A stretch of DNA of 9,632 nt. Source: Alphaproteobacteria bacterium (GTDB lineage Bacteria > Pseudomonadota > Alphaproteobacteria > DSM-16000 > Inquilinaceae). Positions 1 to 7,419 of this stretch are shown here, piece by piece. Each line of letters starts with the position of its first letter. The first letter of the stretch is position 1. A program made the position numbers and the translations under genes. The DNA lies in NCBI GenBank assembly GCA_029263555.1, contig JAJUFW010000067.1:1-9632 (forward strand), in the 5' to 3' direction. Below the pieces are notes generated by a model. The model ran no database searches and had not been told where the DNA came from. It worked only from the letters and a program-made list of their open reading frames with translations.

Positions 1-120
1 GACCATTCGCTGGACTTCCTCAGGGGACACGCTGGAGGCGAAGGCGGCCTGCATGTTCGCTCGCGCGAGGCGGCGCAGGCGGGGCAGTGCCGCGTAACAG
101 AGATCGCCCAGGGCCGTGCC
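1..120 (-). CDS. Fragment of a lysophospholipid/lauroyl acyltransferase-like protein (LpxL/HtrB family), partial at both ends
   Basis: Read on the minus strand from about 120 down to 1, in the frame whose last codon is bases 3-1, this stretch is open. It gives a peptide with the segments TALGDLCYAALPRLRRLARA, then NMQAAF, then SVSPEEVQRMV. The pattern (ALG-x-L-x-Y, a PR-x-RR cluster, an N-[LM]-x-x-AF step, then S-P-E-E) is what I know from the N-terminal region of LpxL/HtrB-type acyltransferases, which add acyl chains to lipid A or lysophospholipids at the inner membrane. The catalytic H-x4-D/E motif would lie left of the window. To the right the frame runs on into antisense dprA without further family resemblance, so the true N-terminus is missing. 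The match is from memory of the family and covers only about 40 residues, so it is moderate evidence. It could also be a shadow frame, but no plus-strand frame of the same bases reads as DprA. Confidence 0.42.
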
Positions 121-130
121 GATCGGCAGG
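116..130. other. Breakpoint between dprA and a minus-strand acyltransferase-like fragment
   Basis: Recognisable DprA residues begin at about 128 (RIAESG) on the plus strand. Recognisable acyltransferase-like residues begin at about 120-129 on the minus strand and run left. The two meet with at most about ten shared bases around ccgatcggca. No terminal inverted repeat or target duplication of an insertion element is visible. It may be a genuine inversion or deletion junction, or a chimeric join near a contig end; the sequence alone cannot decide. Confidence 0.45.
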
Positions 131-679
131 ATCGCCGAATCCGGCGTCCTGGTCGCGGAATGCGCCTTCGGAACCCAGCCGCAGGCGCGCCACGTCCCGC
201 GCCGGAACCGCATCATATCGGGCTTGTCGCTGGCGGTGGTGGTGGTCGAGGCGGCGCTGCGCTCCGGCTCGCTCATCACTGCCCGCTTCGCCGCCGAACA
301 GGGGCGCGACGTCTTCGCCGTGCCGGGCTTTCCCCGCGATCCCAGGGCCCAGGGCTGCAACGAGCTGATCCGCAACGGCGCCACCCTCATCCAGGGTGCC
401 GACGACGTCCTGGAAGGACTGAGGGGAATCCCCTTCGCCCCGGTACGGACCGCCGACGGTCCGGAATCGCCGCCCGTCGCGGCGTCTCTGCCGGAGGATT
501 ATGACCCCGCGTCCGTGCGCGCGGCCATTCTGGAGCGGCTGTCCCCGACGCCGACCCCGGTTGACGAACTGGTTAGGGACTGCCAATTCTCTCCGGCAGT
601 GGTGCAGACGGTCCTTCTGGAACTCGAACTCGACGGGCGGGTCGAGCGCCAGCCGGGCAACCGCATCGTGCTTCTGTGA
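116..679 (+). CDS. dprA: DNA-processing protein DprA, 3' half only (truncated at the 5' end)
   Basis: DprA (Smf) loads RecA onto incoming single-stranded DNA during transformation and is widespread even in non-competent bacteria. The visible part holds the second half of the Rossmann-like domain: RIAESGVLVAE, QARHVPRRNRIISGLS, then VVVEAALRSGSLITARFA, EQGRDVFAVPG and a GCNELIRNGATL segment. After a linker comes the C-terminal winged-helix domain (about residues 130-187), ending RVERQPGNRIVLL. Full-length family members are roughly 360-400 residues; only about 187 are here. The N-terminal half, with the GSR and SG-x-A-x-GID nucleotide-fold motifs, is absent. The dprA frame is closed by a TAA at 95-97. 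The GTG at 116 is only the first possible start and is probably not a real one, as no Shine-Dalgarno precedes it. Upstream bases look like another gene on the opposite strand. It is therefore a broken gene or an assembly chimera; topA follows in the same direction, as usual in alphaproteobacteria. Confidence 0.85.
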   Translation: MPIGRIAESGVLVAECAFGTQPQARHVPRRNRIISGLSLAVVVVEAALRSGSLITARFAAEQGRDVFAVPGFPRDPRAQGCNELIRNGATLIQGADDVLEGLRGIPFAPVRTADGPESPPVAASLPEDYDPASVRAAILERLSPTPTPVDELVRDCQFSPAVVQTVLLELELDGRVERQPGNRIVLL

Positions 680-711
680 ACCATCGGTAACTTCCGGTGC
701 GACTGCGGCGA

Positions 712-734
712 TCCCGGATCGGGACGCAGCGTCC
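712..734 (+). repeat. Two overlapping dyads in the dprA-topA spacer
   Basis: TCCCG-GAT-CGGGA (712-724) and GGACG-CAG-CGTCC (722-734) share the bases GGA, so only one hairpin can form at a time. They lie in the 83-base stretch between the dprA stop and the probable topA TTG start. Neither is followed by a T-run, so they are not a classical terminator. They could shape the topA leader RNA or be chance in GC-rich DNA. No convincing promoter is visible in this spacer. Confidence 0.25.
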
Positions 735-762
735 GCCCTTCCTGGAACAAAGCGGGGTCCCC

Positions 763-3429
763 TTGCCGGGCGAAAATCTGGTCATCGTCGAATCCCCGGC
801 GAAAGCCAAAACGATCAACAAGTATCTTGGCGGCGACTTCAAGGTGCTGGCCAGCTACGGCCATGTCCGGGACCTTCCGGCCCGGGACGGATCGGTCCGC
901 CCCGACGCCGATTTCGAAATGGACTGGGAGCTGGGCGACCGCTCGAAGAAGCATCTGGACGAGATCGCCAAGGCGGCCAAGACCGCGAAGCGCATCTATC
1001 TCGCGACCGACCCGGACCGCGAGGGAGAGGCGATATCCTGGCACGTCGAGCAGGTCCTGCGGTCGCGGCGCGACCTGGCGCATGCGGACTTCCAGCGCAT
1101 CACCTTCAACGAGATCACGCGGTCCGCGGTTCTGGACGCGCTCGCCAACCCCCGCACGATCAACCGGGAACTGGTGGAGGCCTATCTTGCCCGGCGGGCG
1201 CTCGACTACCTGGTGGGCTTTACCCTGTCCCCGGTGCTGTGGCGCAAGCTGCCCGGATCCCGGTCGGCCGGGCGCGTCCAGTCGGTGGCGCTTCGCCTCA
1301 TCTGCGATCGGGAATCCGAGATCGAGGCCTTCCGGCCGCAGGAATTCTGGTCGATCGAGATCGTGTTCCGCACGACCGACGGGGCGGAATTCGCGGCGCG
1401 GCTGACCCATCTCGACGGCAGGAAGCTCGACAAGTTCGCGCTGCCCAATGAGGCCGCCGCCAAGGCTGCCGTGGCCCGGCTGGAAGGCGCGCAGTACCGC
1501 ATCGCCGCTGTCGAACGGAAGCAGGCGCGCCGCAATCCCTACCCGCCGTTCACGACCTCGACCCTGCAGCAGGAGGCGTCGCGCAAGTTGGGCTTCGGCG
1601 CGACCCAGACGATGCGGGTCGCCCAGCGGCTATACGAAGGCGTCGATCTGGGCGGCGAAACCGTCGGTCTGATCACCTATATGCGAACCGACGGCCTGAC
1701 CCTGTCGAACGAGGCGATCGCCCAGGCCCGGCGCGTCATCGGCGACGCCTATGGCCCGGACTACCTGCCGGCGAGCCCACGGGTCTACAAGTCGACGGCG
1801 AAGAACGCGCAGGAGGCGCACGAGGCGATCCGGCCGACGGACCTGTCCCGCCGGCCGGAGGATGTGCGCCGCTTCCTGGACCGCGACCAGTTCCGGCTTT
1901 ACGAGCTGATCTGGAAGCGCACCATGGCCTGCCAGATGGCAAGCGCCATCCTGGACCAGGTCGCGGTCGACGTGGCCGCGACGGACGGGCGCGCGATCCT
2001 GCGCGCCACCGGCTCGGTCGTCCGGTTCGACGGCTTCCTCAAGATCTATGAGGAGGATCGCGACGATCCGGCGGACCAGGACGACGAAGGTTCCGGCCGG
2101 CGGCTCCCGCCGGTCAAGGAAGGCGACTCGGTCGACCGCCGCACCGTACGCCCCGAGCAGCACTTCACGCAGCCACCGCCGCGCTACACGGAAGCGAGCC
2201 TGGTGAAGACGCTCGAGGAACTCGGGATCGGCCGCCCCTCGACCTATGCCTCGATCCTTCAGGTCCTGCAGGACCGGGAATATGTACGGCTGGAAAAGAA
2301 GCGCTTCCACCCGGAGGATCGCGGCCGGCTGGTGACCGCCTTCCTGCGCAGCTTCTTTGAGCGCTACGTCGAATACGACTTCACGGCCAAGCTGGAGAAC
2401 CAGCTGGACGAGATCTCCGGCGGGCGCGTCGACTGGAAGGAAGTCCTGCGGGAATTCTGGGACGCCTTCTCCAAGGCCGTCGACCAGACGAAGGACCTGA
2501 CGATCAGCCAGGTGATCGAGGCCCTGGACCAGGAACTGGGCCCCCATCTGTTCCCGCCGCGCGCCGACGGCAGCGACCCGCGCGCCTGCCCCTCCTGCGG
2601 CAGCGGGAAGCTGGGCCTGAAGCTTGCCCGAAGCGGCGCCTTCATCGGCTGCTCGAACTATCCGGAATGCCGTTTCACCCGTCCGCTCGAGGTCGTGAAC
2701 GCCGAGGCGGCGGAGGAGGTGGCCGCGTATCCGCGGCAGCTCGGAACCGACCCGGAAACGGGACTGCCGGTCAGCGTGCGCAAGGGCCCCTACGGATTCT
2801 ACGTCCAGCTGGGCGAAGGCTCGGACGGGGCTAAGCCGAAGCGCGCTTCGCTGCCGAAGTCGCGGGCGCCCGAGGAGATCGATCTGGACACTGCGCTCGC
2901 CATCTTGGCGCTGCCGCGGGAGGTCGGTCGCCACCCGGAGACCGGCGAGGTGATTTCGGCCGGCATCGGGCGGTTCGGTCCCTATCTGAAGCACGGGAAC
3001 GTCTACAAATCGCTTCCGGCCGGGGACGACGTGCTGGAGATCGGCATGAACCGGGCGGTCGAGCTTCTGGCCGATGCCAAGGCACGCCCGTCCGCCGAGC
3101 CTATCCGGACTCTGGGCGACCACCCCCAGGACAGCCAGCCGGTTGCGATCTTCAAGGGAAGATACGGCCCCTATCTCCGGCATGGCCGCGTAATGGCGTC
3201 GCTGCCCAAGGGGACCGACCCGGAGGCCGTGACCATGGAGCAGGCGGTCGAGCTGCTCGCCGCCAAGGCCGGGAAGGACGGCGGCACGAAGTCCGGGCGC
3301 AAGACGTCCAGGGCCTCCTCTTCATCCACCGGGGGCAAGAAGGCCGATCCGCGGAAGACCGCGGCAAAGAAGGACGGAGCGAAGAAGACGGCGGCCCGCA
3401 GCACCCCACGCAAGGCAGCCGGCACATGA
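763..3429 (+). CDS. topA: DNA topoisomerase I (type IA)
   Basis: Relaxes negative supercoils by passing one strand through a transient 5'-phosphotyrosyl break. Numbering from TTG 763 (888 aa): the Toprim domain (about 4-140) shows Glu10 in VESPAKAKTI and the metal-binding D83-P-D85-R-E-G-E. The catalytic tyrosine is Tyr306 in LITYMRTDG. One four-cysteine zinc ribbon uses Cys609/612 and Cys630/636 (CSNYPEC). Three C-terminal topoisomerase repeats begin near 656, 718 and 782, each with a G-[PR]-[FY]-x-x-YV/L core. A Lys/Ala/Ser-rich tail (about 836-888) is likely disordered and DNA-binding. An in-frame GTG at 697 would add 22 residues, but those codons (CGA, CGG, CAA, GGG) look non-coding, and family proteins start just before VIVESPAK. 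TTG 763 has a GGGG at 754-757. Length is normal for alphaproteobacteria. It lies 14 bases upstream of rnr and is probably cotranscribed with it. Confidence 0.96.
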   Translation: MPGENLVIVESPAKAKTINKYLGGDFKVLASYGHVRDLPARDGSVRPDADFEMDWELGDRSKKHLDEIAKAAKTAKRIYLATDPDREGEAISWHVEQVLRSRRDLAHADFQRITFNEITRSAVLDALANPRTINRELVEAYLARRALDYLVGFTLSPVLWRKLPGSRSAGRVQSVALRLICDRESEIEAFRPQEFWSIEIVFRTTDGAEFAARLTHLDGRKLDKFALPNEAAAKAAVARLEGAQYRIAAVERKQARRNPYPPFTTSTLQQEASRKLGFGATQTMRVAQRLYEGVDLGGETVGLITYMRTDGLTLSNEAIAQARRVIGDAYGPDYLPASPRVYKSTAKNAQEAHEAIRPTDLSRRPEDVRRFLDRDQFRLYELIWKRTMACQMASAILDQVAVDVAATDGRAILRATGSVVRFDGFLKIYEEDRDDPADQDDEGSGRRLPPVKEGDSVDRRTVRPEQHFTQPPPRYTEASLVKTLEELGIGRPSTYASILQVLQDREYVRLEKKRFHPEDRGRLVTAFLRSFFERYVEYDFTAKLENQLDEISGGRVDWKEVLREFWDAFSKAVDQTKDLTISQVIEALDQELGPHLFPPRADGSDPRACPSCGSGKLGLKLARSGAFIGCSNYPECRFTRPLEVVNAEAAEEVAAYPRQLGTDPETGLPVSVRKGPYGFYVQLGEGSDGAKPKRASLPKSRAPEEIDLDTALAILALPREVGRHPETGEVISAGIGRFGPYLKHGNVYKSLPAGDDVLEIGMNRAVELLADAKARPSAEPIRTLGDHPQDSQPVAIFKGRYGPYLRHGRVMASLPKGTDPEAVTMEQAVELLAAKAGKDGGTKSGRKTSRASSSSTGGKKADPRKTAAKKDGAKKTAARSTPRKAAGT

Positions 3430-3443
3430 GGACTCGCTGAACA

Positions 3444-5687
3444 TTGGCCGGCCGGAAGCCCTTCCCGACCAAGCAGCAGGTCATCGACTTCATCCGGGAA
3501 AGCCCGGTGCCGGTGACCCGGCGGGAGATCGCGCGAGCCTTCCAGATCACGGGCGACGACCGGATCCCGCTGAAGGCGCTGATCAAGGAGCTGCAGAACG
3601 AAGGCGTCATAGACCGCGGGCGCGGGCGCAAGGTCTCCACACCCTCCGCCCTTCCGGCCATGGCCGTCGTCGTCGTCGACGAGATCGACGCGGACGGCGA
3701 GGTCATCGCGCGCCCGGCGCAATGGGATGACGAAGGCCCGCCCCCGCGCATATTCATGGCGCCCGGAAAGCGCGGCCACCCCGCGCTCGGCGAAGGCGAC
3801 CGAGTCCTGGCCCGGCTTCGCCGCCTGTCGGACGGAACCTATGAGGGCCGCGTCTTCAAGCGCATCGCGGACGCCGACCTGATCCGGCTGGTCGGCGTCT
3901 TCCGCAGGCGGCCGGACGGCACCGGGGTGATCGAGCCGGCCGACAAGCGGAGCCGCGAGCGCATGACCGTTTTGGAGGCGGATGCGGAGCGCCTGACCGA
4001 CGGCGAGCTGGTCGTGGCGGAGCTGGGCCGCGGCCCCCGCTTCGCCCCGAAGCGGGCGACGATCGTGGATCGCCTGGGCCCCGCCGAACACCCCCGGTCG
4101 ATCAGCCTCATCGCCATTCATGCGGCCGGGATTCCCGTCGATTTTCCGCGCGAGGCGATCGAGCAGGCCGAATCCGCTGCTCCGCCCGTGCTGGACAACC
4201 GGACCGATCTTCGGAACATTCCGCTGGTCACCATCGACGGCAGCGACGCCCGGGACTTCGACGACGCGGTCTGGGCGGAGCCCGACCCGGATCCCGCCAA
4301 CGAGGGCGGCTGGCACCTCCTGGTCGCGATCGCCGACGTGTCCCATTATGTCCCTTCCGGATCGCCGCTCGACCGCGAGGCCTTCAAGCGGGGCAACAGC
4401 TGCTACTTTCCCGACCGGGTCGTCCCGATGCTGCCGGAAGCCTTGTCGAACGGTCTGTGCTCGCTGCGCCCGGGCGAGGACCGGGCGTGTCTGGCGGTCC
4501 ATCTTTGGATCGACCGCAACGGCAACCCGAAGCGGCACCGGTTCGTCCGCGGCCTGATGCGTTCGGCCGCCCGCCTCACCTACGAGCAGGTTCAGGAGGC
4601 ACGCAACGGACAGCCCGACGATGCAACCGGACCGCTTCTGGAGACGGTGATCAACCCGCTTTACGGCGCCTTCCAGGCCCTGCTGAAGGCGCGGCTGAAA
4701 CGGGGCACGCTCGACCTCGATCTTCCGGAGAAGCAGATCCGGCTATCACCCACTGGAGAGGTGGAAGCCATCGGCACCCGCAGCCGGTTCGACAGCCATC
4801 GCCTGATCGAGGAGTTCATGATCGCGGCCAACGTCGCCGCGGCCGCGACGCTTCAGGAGCGCGGGAGCCCATGCCTCTATCGCGTCCACGACGCGCCCGA
4901 CCCGGTTCGTCTGCAGGCACTGCGGGAGTTCCTGGAGCCGCTGGGCTACCGGATCGCCAAGGGCCAGGTGGTGAAGCCCCGGATGTTCACCCAGATCCTG
5001 GCTCAGGCGAAGGACCGCCCGGAGGCCGAAACGGTCAACCAGATGATCCTTCGCTCCCAGGCGCAGGCCGTGTACTCGCCGGACAATATCGGGCATTTCG
5101 GCCTTGCCCTCGCCCGCTACGCCCATTTCACGTCGCCGATCCGGCGCTATGCCGACCTGACTGTCCACCGTGCGCTGATCCGCCAGCTCCGCCTTGGGGG
5201 AGACGGCGCGCCGGACGAAGAGCTGGTCAGGCTGCCGGAAATCGGGGAGCATGTTTCGTTTACCGAACGGCGTGCCGCCGCGGCCGAGCGTGACGCGACG
5301 GACCGCTACGTGGCGTCCTGGCTAGCCGATCGGATCGGCCAGACCTTCACCGGCCGGATCGGCGGGGTGACCCGCTTCGGGCTTTTCGTCACCCTGGACG
5401 AAACCGATGCCGACGGTCTCGTCCCCATCTCCAGCCTGCCGGACGATTTCTACGATCACGACGAACATGCCCATGCGCTGATCGGCCGCCGGTGGGGCAG
5501 GATCTTCCGCTTAGGCGCGGCGGTCACGGTAAAGGTGATGGAGGCGAGCCCGCTTACCGGCAGCACCCTCTTCCGGCTTCTCGAAGGCGGGAGCGATTCC
5601 CCGCTGCCGCAGCCGGGACGGACACGACCCGTACGCGGTCGCGCCACCCGCCCCGCCCGCAGGCCCGCAACCCGGAAGCGGCGCTGA
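3444..5687 (+). CDS. rnr: Ribonuclease R (3'-5' exoribonuclease)
   Basis: Processive 3'-5' hydrolytic exonuclease that degrades structured RNA and takes part in mRNA and rRNA turnover and trans-translation. Of 747 residues, 1-65 form a winged-helix domain (FPTKQQVIDFIRESPVPV). OB/cold-shock-like domains lie at about 70-240. The RNB catalytic domain is at about 252-580, and an S1 RNA-binding domain at about 631-720. The metal-binding aspartates are in DGSDARDFDDAV: Asp265, Asp271, Asp273 and Asp274. Tyr321 (CYFPDRVVPMLPEALSNGLC) stacks on the substrate in known RNase R/II structures. HFTSPIRRYADLTVHR (561-576) is the conserved 3'-end-holding motif. The C-terminal tail is Arg/Pro-rich and basic. 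The start is TTG 3444, giving MAGRKPFPTKQQ as in relatives. A GAGGA at 3428-3432 overlaps the topA stop with 11 bases of spacing, so translation is probably coupled to topA. Confidence 0.97.
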   Translation: MAGRKPFPTKQQVIDFIRESPVPVTRREIARAFQITGDDRIPLKALIKELQNEGVIDRGRGRKVSTPSALPAMAVVVVDEIDADGEVIARPAQWDDEGPPPRIFMAPGKRGHPALGEGDRVLARLRRLSDGTYEGRVFKRIADADLIRLVGVFRRRPDGTGVIEPADKRSRERMTVLEADAERLTDGELVVAELGRGPRFAPKRATIVDRLGPAEHPRSISLIAIHAAGIPVDFPREAIEQAESAAPPVLDNRTDLRNIPLVTIDGSDARDFDDAVWAEPDPDPANEGGWHLLVAIADVSHYVPSGSPLDREAFKRGNSCYFPDRVVPMLPEALSNGLCSLRPGEDRACLAVHLWIDRNGNPKRHRFVRGLMRSAARLTYEQVQEARNGQPDDATGPLLETVINPLYGAFQALLKARLKRGTLDLDLPEKQIRLSPTGEVEAIGTRSRFDSHRLIEEFMIAANVAAAATLQERGSPCLYRVHDAPDPVRLQALREFLEPLGYRIAKGQVVKPRMFTQILAQAKDRPEAETVNQMILRSQAQAVYSPDNIGHFGLALARYAHFTSPIRRYADLTVHRALIRQLRLGGDGAPDEELVRLPEIGEHVSFTERRAAAAERDATDRYVASWLADRIGQTFTGRIGGVTRFGLFVTLDETDADGLVPISSLPDDFYDHDEHAHALIGRRWGRIFRLGAAVTVKVMEASPLTGSTLFRLLEGGSDSPLPQPGRTRPVRGRATRPARRPATRKRR

Positions 5688-5739
5688 AGCCGTCCCTTGC
5701 CTTTGCGAAACGGTAAGGCCTGAGCCGCATCAAGGTGGC

Positions 5740-5768
5740 TTATCCGGGCTGACGGCGTCAGCTATGAT
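5740..5768 (+). promoter_or_regulatory. Candidate promoter with a perfect dyad in its spacer, upstream of the S41 peptidase gene
   Basis: TATGAT at 5763-5768 fits the -10 consensus in five of six bases. A weak -35 (TTATCC, three of six) lies 17 bases upstream at 5740-5745. Between them sits the perfect inverted repeat GCTGAC-GGC-GTCAGC (5748-5762), filling almost the whole spacer, a position where a regulator could act as an operator. Predicted transcription would start near 5775, leaving a leader of about 54 bases. The same dyad could instead be a weak rnr 3' hairpin, but no T-run follows. The spacer 5688-5828 holds no gene. Confidence 0.33.
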
Positions 5769-5781
5769 CCGGAGTGGAGCG

Positions 5782-5802
5782 GGTGCCTTGGTTCCGGGCA
5801 CC
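5782..5802 (+). other. Leader hairpin before the S41 peptidase gene
   Basis: GGTGCC (5782-5787) and GGCACC (5797-5802) form a six-pair stem, seven counting a G-U pair, around a nine-base loop. It lies just upstream of the AAAGG ribosome-binding site (5813-5817) but does not cover it. No T-run follows, so a terminator is unlikely. It may stabilise the mRNA 5' end or be incidental. Confidence 0.28.
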
Positions 5803-5828
5803 TCCTGTCGTGAAAGGCTGATTGACTC

Positions 5829-7406
5829 ATGACCCGGGCGAAACACGGGCTTTTTGGAACGTTGGCGACGGTAATGGCACTGGTCGCGTGCAGTGGCGCG
5901 CTTCCGCCATCGCTCCCTGTGGGCAACGGGCCGCCCGTCTCTGCCTCCGTCTTCAGCGCCGGCTATGGCCGGATTGCCGAGGCCTATCTAGAACCGACGG
6001 AGATGAGCGATCTAGCGCTGAACGGCCTGAAAGGCCTGAGCAAGCTGGATCCCCGTCTGGACGCGAGGCGTGGCCCCGGGTTCATCGAACTTGCCTATGA
6101 CGGCGCGCCGATCGGTACGATCCCGACCCCGCATTCGCAGAACCCGCGGGAATGGGCCAGCGTGACCCTTGCGGCGCTGAGCCGGGGCCAGCAGGTGTCG
6201 CAGCCGTTGCGCGACGCCACCGCGGATCAGCTCTATGAGGCGGTGTTCGCCGGGATCACCTCCAACCTCGACCCCTACTCGCGCTATGCAACGCCCGACC
6301 AAGCCAAGGACGAGCGGGCGTTCAGGGACGGCTATGGCGGTATCGGTCTGATGCTGAGCACCGATGATCGTGAACGTCCGACCATCCAGGAAGTCTTCCC
6401 GGACGGCCCTGCCTTCCGTGCCGGCGTCCAGCCGAATTCGGTCATTCTGGCGGTCGATGGCGTGCCGGTCGGGACCATGGCGCCCGAGGAACTGGGCAGC
6501 AAGCTGCGCGGCGCCGTCGGATCGCGGGTGAGCCTGACCGTGGCGCCGCCGGCCGGAGGCGAGCGGACGTTCCTGCTGAGACGCGAACGCGTGATCCCGA
6601 ACGCCGTCCGGACCCGGTACGACGACGGCTTCGCTGTCATCGAGGTCTCCCGGTTCAATGTCTCGACCGCCGAGAATCTCGAGGAGGTGACCCGGCAGGC
6701 GGTGGCCAAGCTGGGTCCGTCCGGCAAGGGAATCATCCTTGACCTTCGGGGCAACCCGGGCGGGCTTCTGACCGAAGCCGTGGCGGTCGCCGACATGTTC
6801 ATCCCGGACGGGCTAATCATCTCGACGCGCGGCCGGCATCCGGAAAGCATCCAGTATTTCGATGCCGGGCCGGACGATCTGGCGAACGGGCTGCCCATGG
6901 TCGTGCTGGTCGACGGGCAGTCGGCGTCGGGCGCCGAGGTCGTGGCGGCGGCCCTTCAGGATACCGGGCGCGCGGTCGTCGTCGGGGCGTCCTCCTACGG
7001 CAAGGGGAGCGTGCAGACGGTCTCCCGCCTTCCGAATGACGGGGAACTGTTCCTGACCTGGAGCCGCATCTACACGCCTGCCGGCTACACGCTGCACCAG
7101 CAGGGAGTCATGCCGACCATCTGCACCAGCGCCGGCATCGAGGATCCGGAGCAGCTCGTGACCATGTTCCGGTCCGGCGAGTTGCCCGTGCCGGCGCGCA
7201 TGATGAGCGATCGGCGGGCCGCGCCGGATGACCCGGTGGCGCTTGCGCATCTGCGGGAAGCCTGCCCGTGGAAAGAACACGACGGCGCCGTCGACATCGA
7301 GGTGGCCGAGCTTCTGCTGAGCGACCGCTCGCTCTACGCCGAAGCCCTGGCGATCACGGCCCCGCCGGTGATCGCCCATGCGGAGCGGCTTGACACCGCC
7401 AATTAG
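5829..7406 (+). CDS. S41 family C-terminal processing peptidase, predicted lipoprotein with PDZ domain
   Basis: Serine protease of the CtpA/Prc class, which trims C-terminal ends of envelope proteins. The 525-residue protein begins with a short basic n-region and hydrophobic stretch ending in the lipobox L18-V-A-C21. It is thus likely lipidated on Cys21 and, with Ser at +2, sent to the outer membrane facing the periplasm. A helical N-terminal region follows. The PDZ domain (about 168-255) has the carboxylate-binding loop YGGIGL. The S41 core shows IILDLRGNPGGLL and then the catalytic Ser367 (in QSASGAE) and Lys392 (in SYGKGSVQ), exactly 25 residues apart as in Prc. The C-terminal part (about 435-525) is unlike textbook CtpA and has Cys479; with Cys432 it could form a disulfide. 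AAAGG at 5813-5817 precedes ATG 5829 by 11 bases. It lies between rnr and rpmG, possibly with its own promoter. I did not recognise a specific named gene; substrate unknown. Confidence 0.9.
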   Translation: MTRAKHGLFGTLATVMALVACSGALPPSLPVGNGPPVSASVFSAGYGRIAEAYLEPTEMSDLALNGLKGLSKLDPRLDARRGPGFIELAYDGAPIGTIPTPHSQNPREWASVTLAALSRGQQVSQPLRDATADQLYEAVFAGITSNLDPYSRYATPDQAKDERAFRDGYGGIGLMLSTDDRERPTIQEVFPDGPAFRAGVQPNSVILAVDGVPVGTMAPEELGSKLRGAVGSRVSLTVAPPAGGERTFLLRRERVIPNAVRTRYDDGFAVIEVSRFNVSTAENLEEVTRQAVAKLGPSGKGIILDLRGNPGGLLTEAVAVADMFIPDGLIISTRGRHPESIQYFDAGPDDLANGLPMVVLVDGQSASGAEVVAAALQDTGRAVVVGASSYGKGSVQTVSRLPNDGELFLTWSRIYTPAGYTLHQQGVMPTICTSAGIEDPEQLVTMFRSGELPVPARMMSDRRAAPDDPVALAHLREACPWKEHDGAVDIEVAELLLSDRSLYAEALAITAPPVIAHAERLDTAN

Positions 7407-7417
7407 CACTGTATGTT
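7390..7417 (+). promoter_or_regulatory. Probable sigma-70 type promoter for rpmG
   Basis: A perfect -35 TTGACA (7390-7395) lies inside the last codons of the S41 peptidase gene. A TATGTT -10 (four of six) lies at 7412-7417 after a 16-base spacer. Transcription would begin near 7423-7425, about 44 bases before the rpmG ATG. A perfect TTGACA in DNA this GC-rich, directly before a ribosomal protein gene, makes a real promoter plausible. Confidence 0.55.
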
Positions 7418-7419
7418 TC

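Noticed and set aside
697..762. GTG 697 as the topA start
   Set aside because: The 22 added residues use rare codons, overlap the leader dyads and are not seen in TopA proteins as I know them; TTG 763 gives the expected N-terminus. Not fully excluded.
501..1451. 316-codon plus-strand frame overlapping dprA and topA
   Set aside because: It crosses two recognised genes in another frame and gives Arg/Pro/Gly-rich sequence without domains.
1630..4538. Long minus-strand open frames (517 and 455 codons) opposite topA and rnr
   Set aside because: Low-complexity Arg/Gly/Asp-rich translations with no motif; they are shadows of topA and rnr, whose catalytic residues are all on the plus strand.
5748..5762. 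rnr transcription terminator at the 6-3-6 palindrome
   Set aside because: The stem is short and followed by TATGATCC rather than a T-run, so a terminator is not supported.
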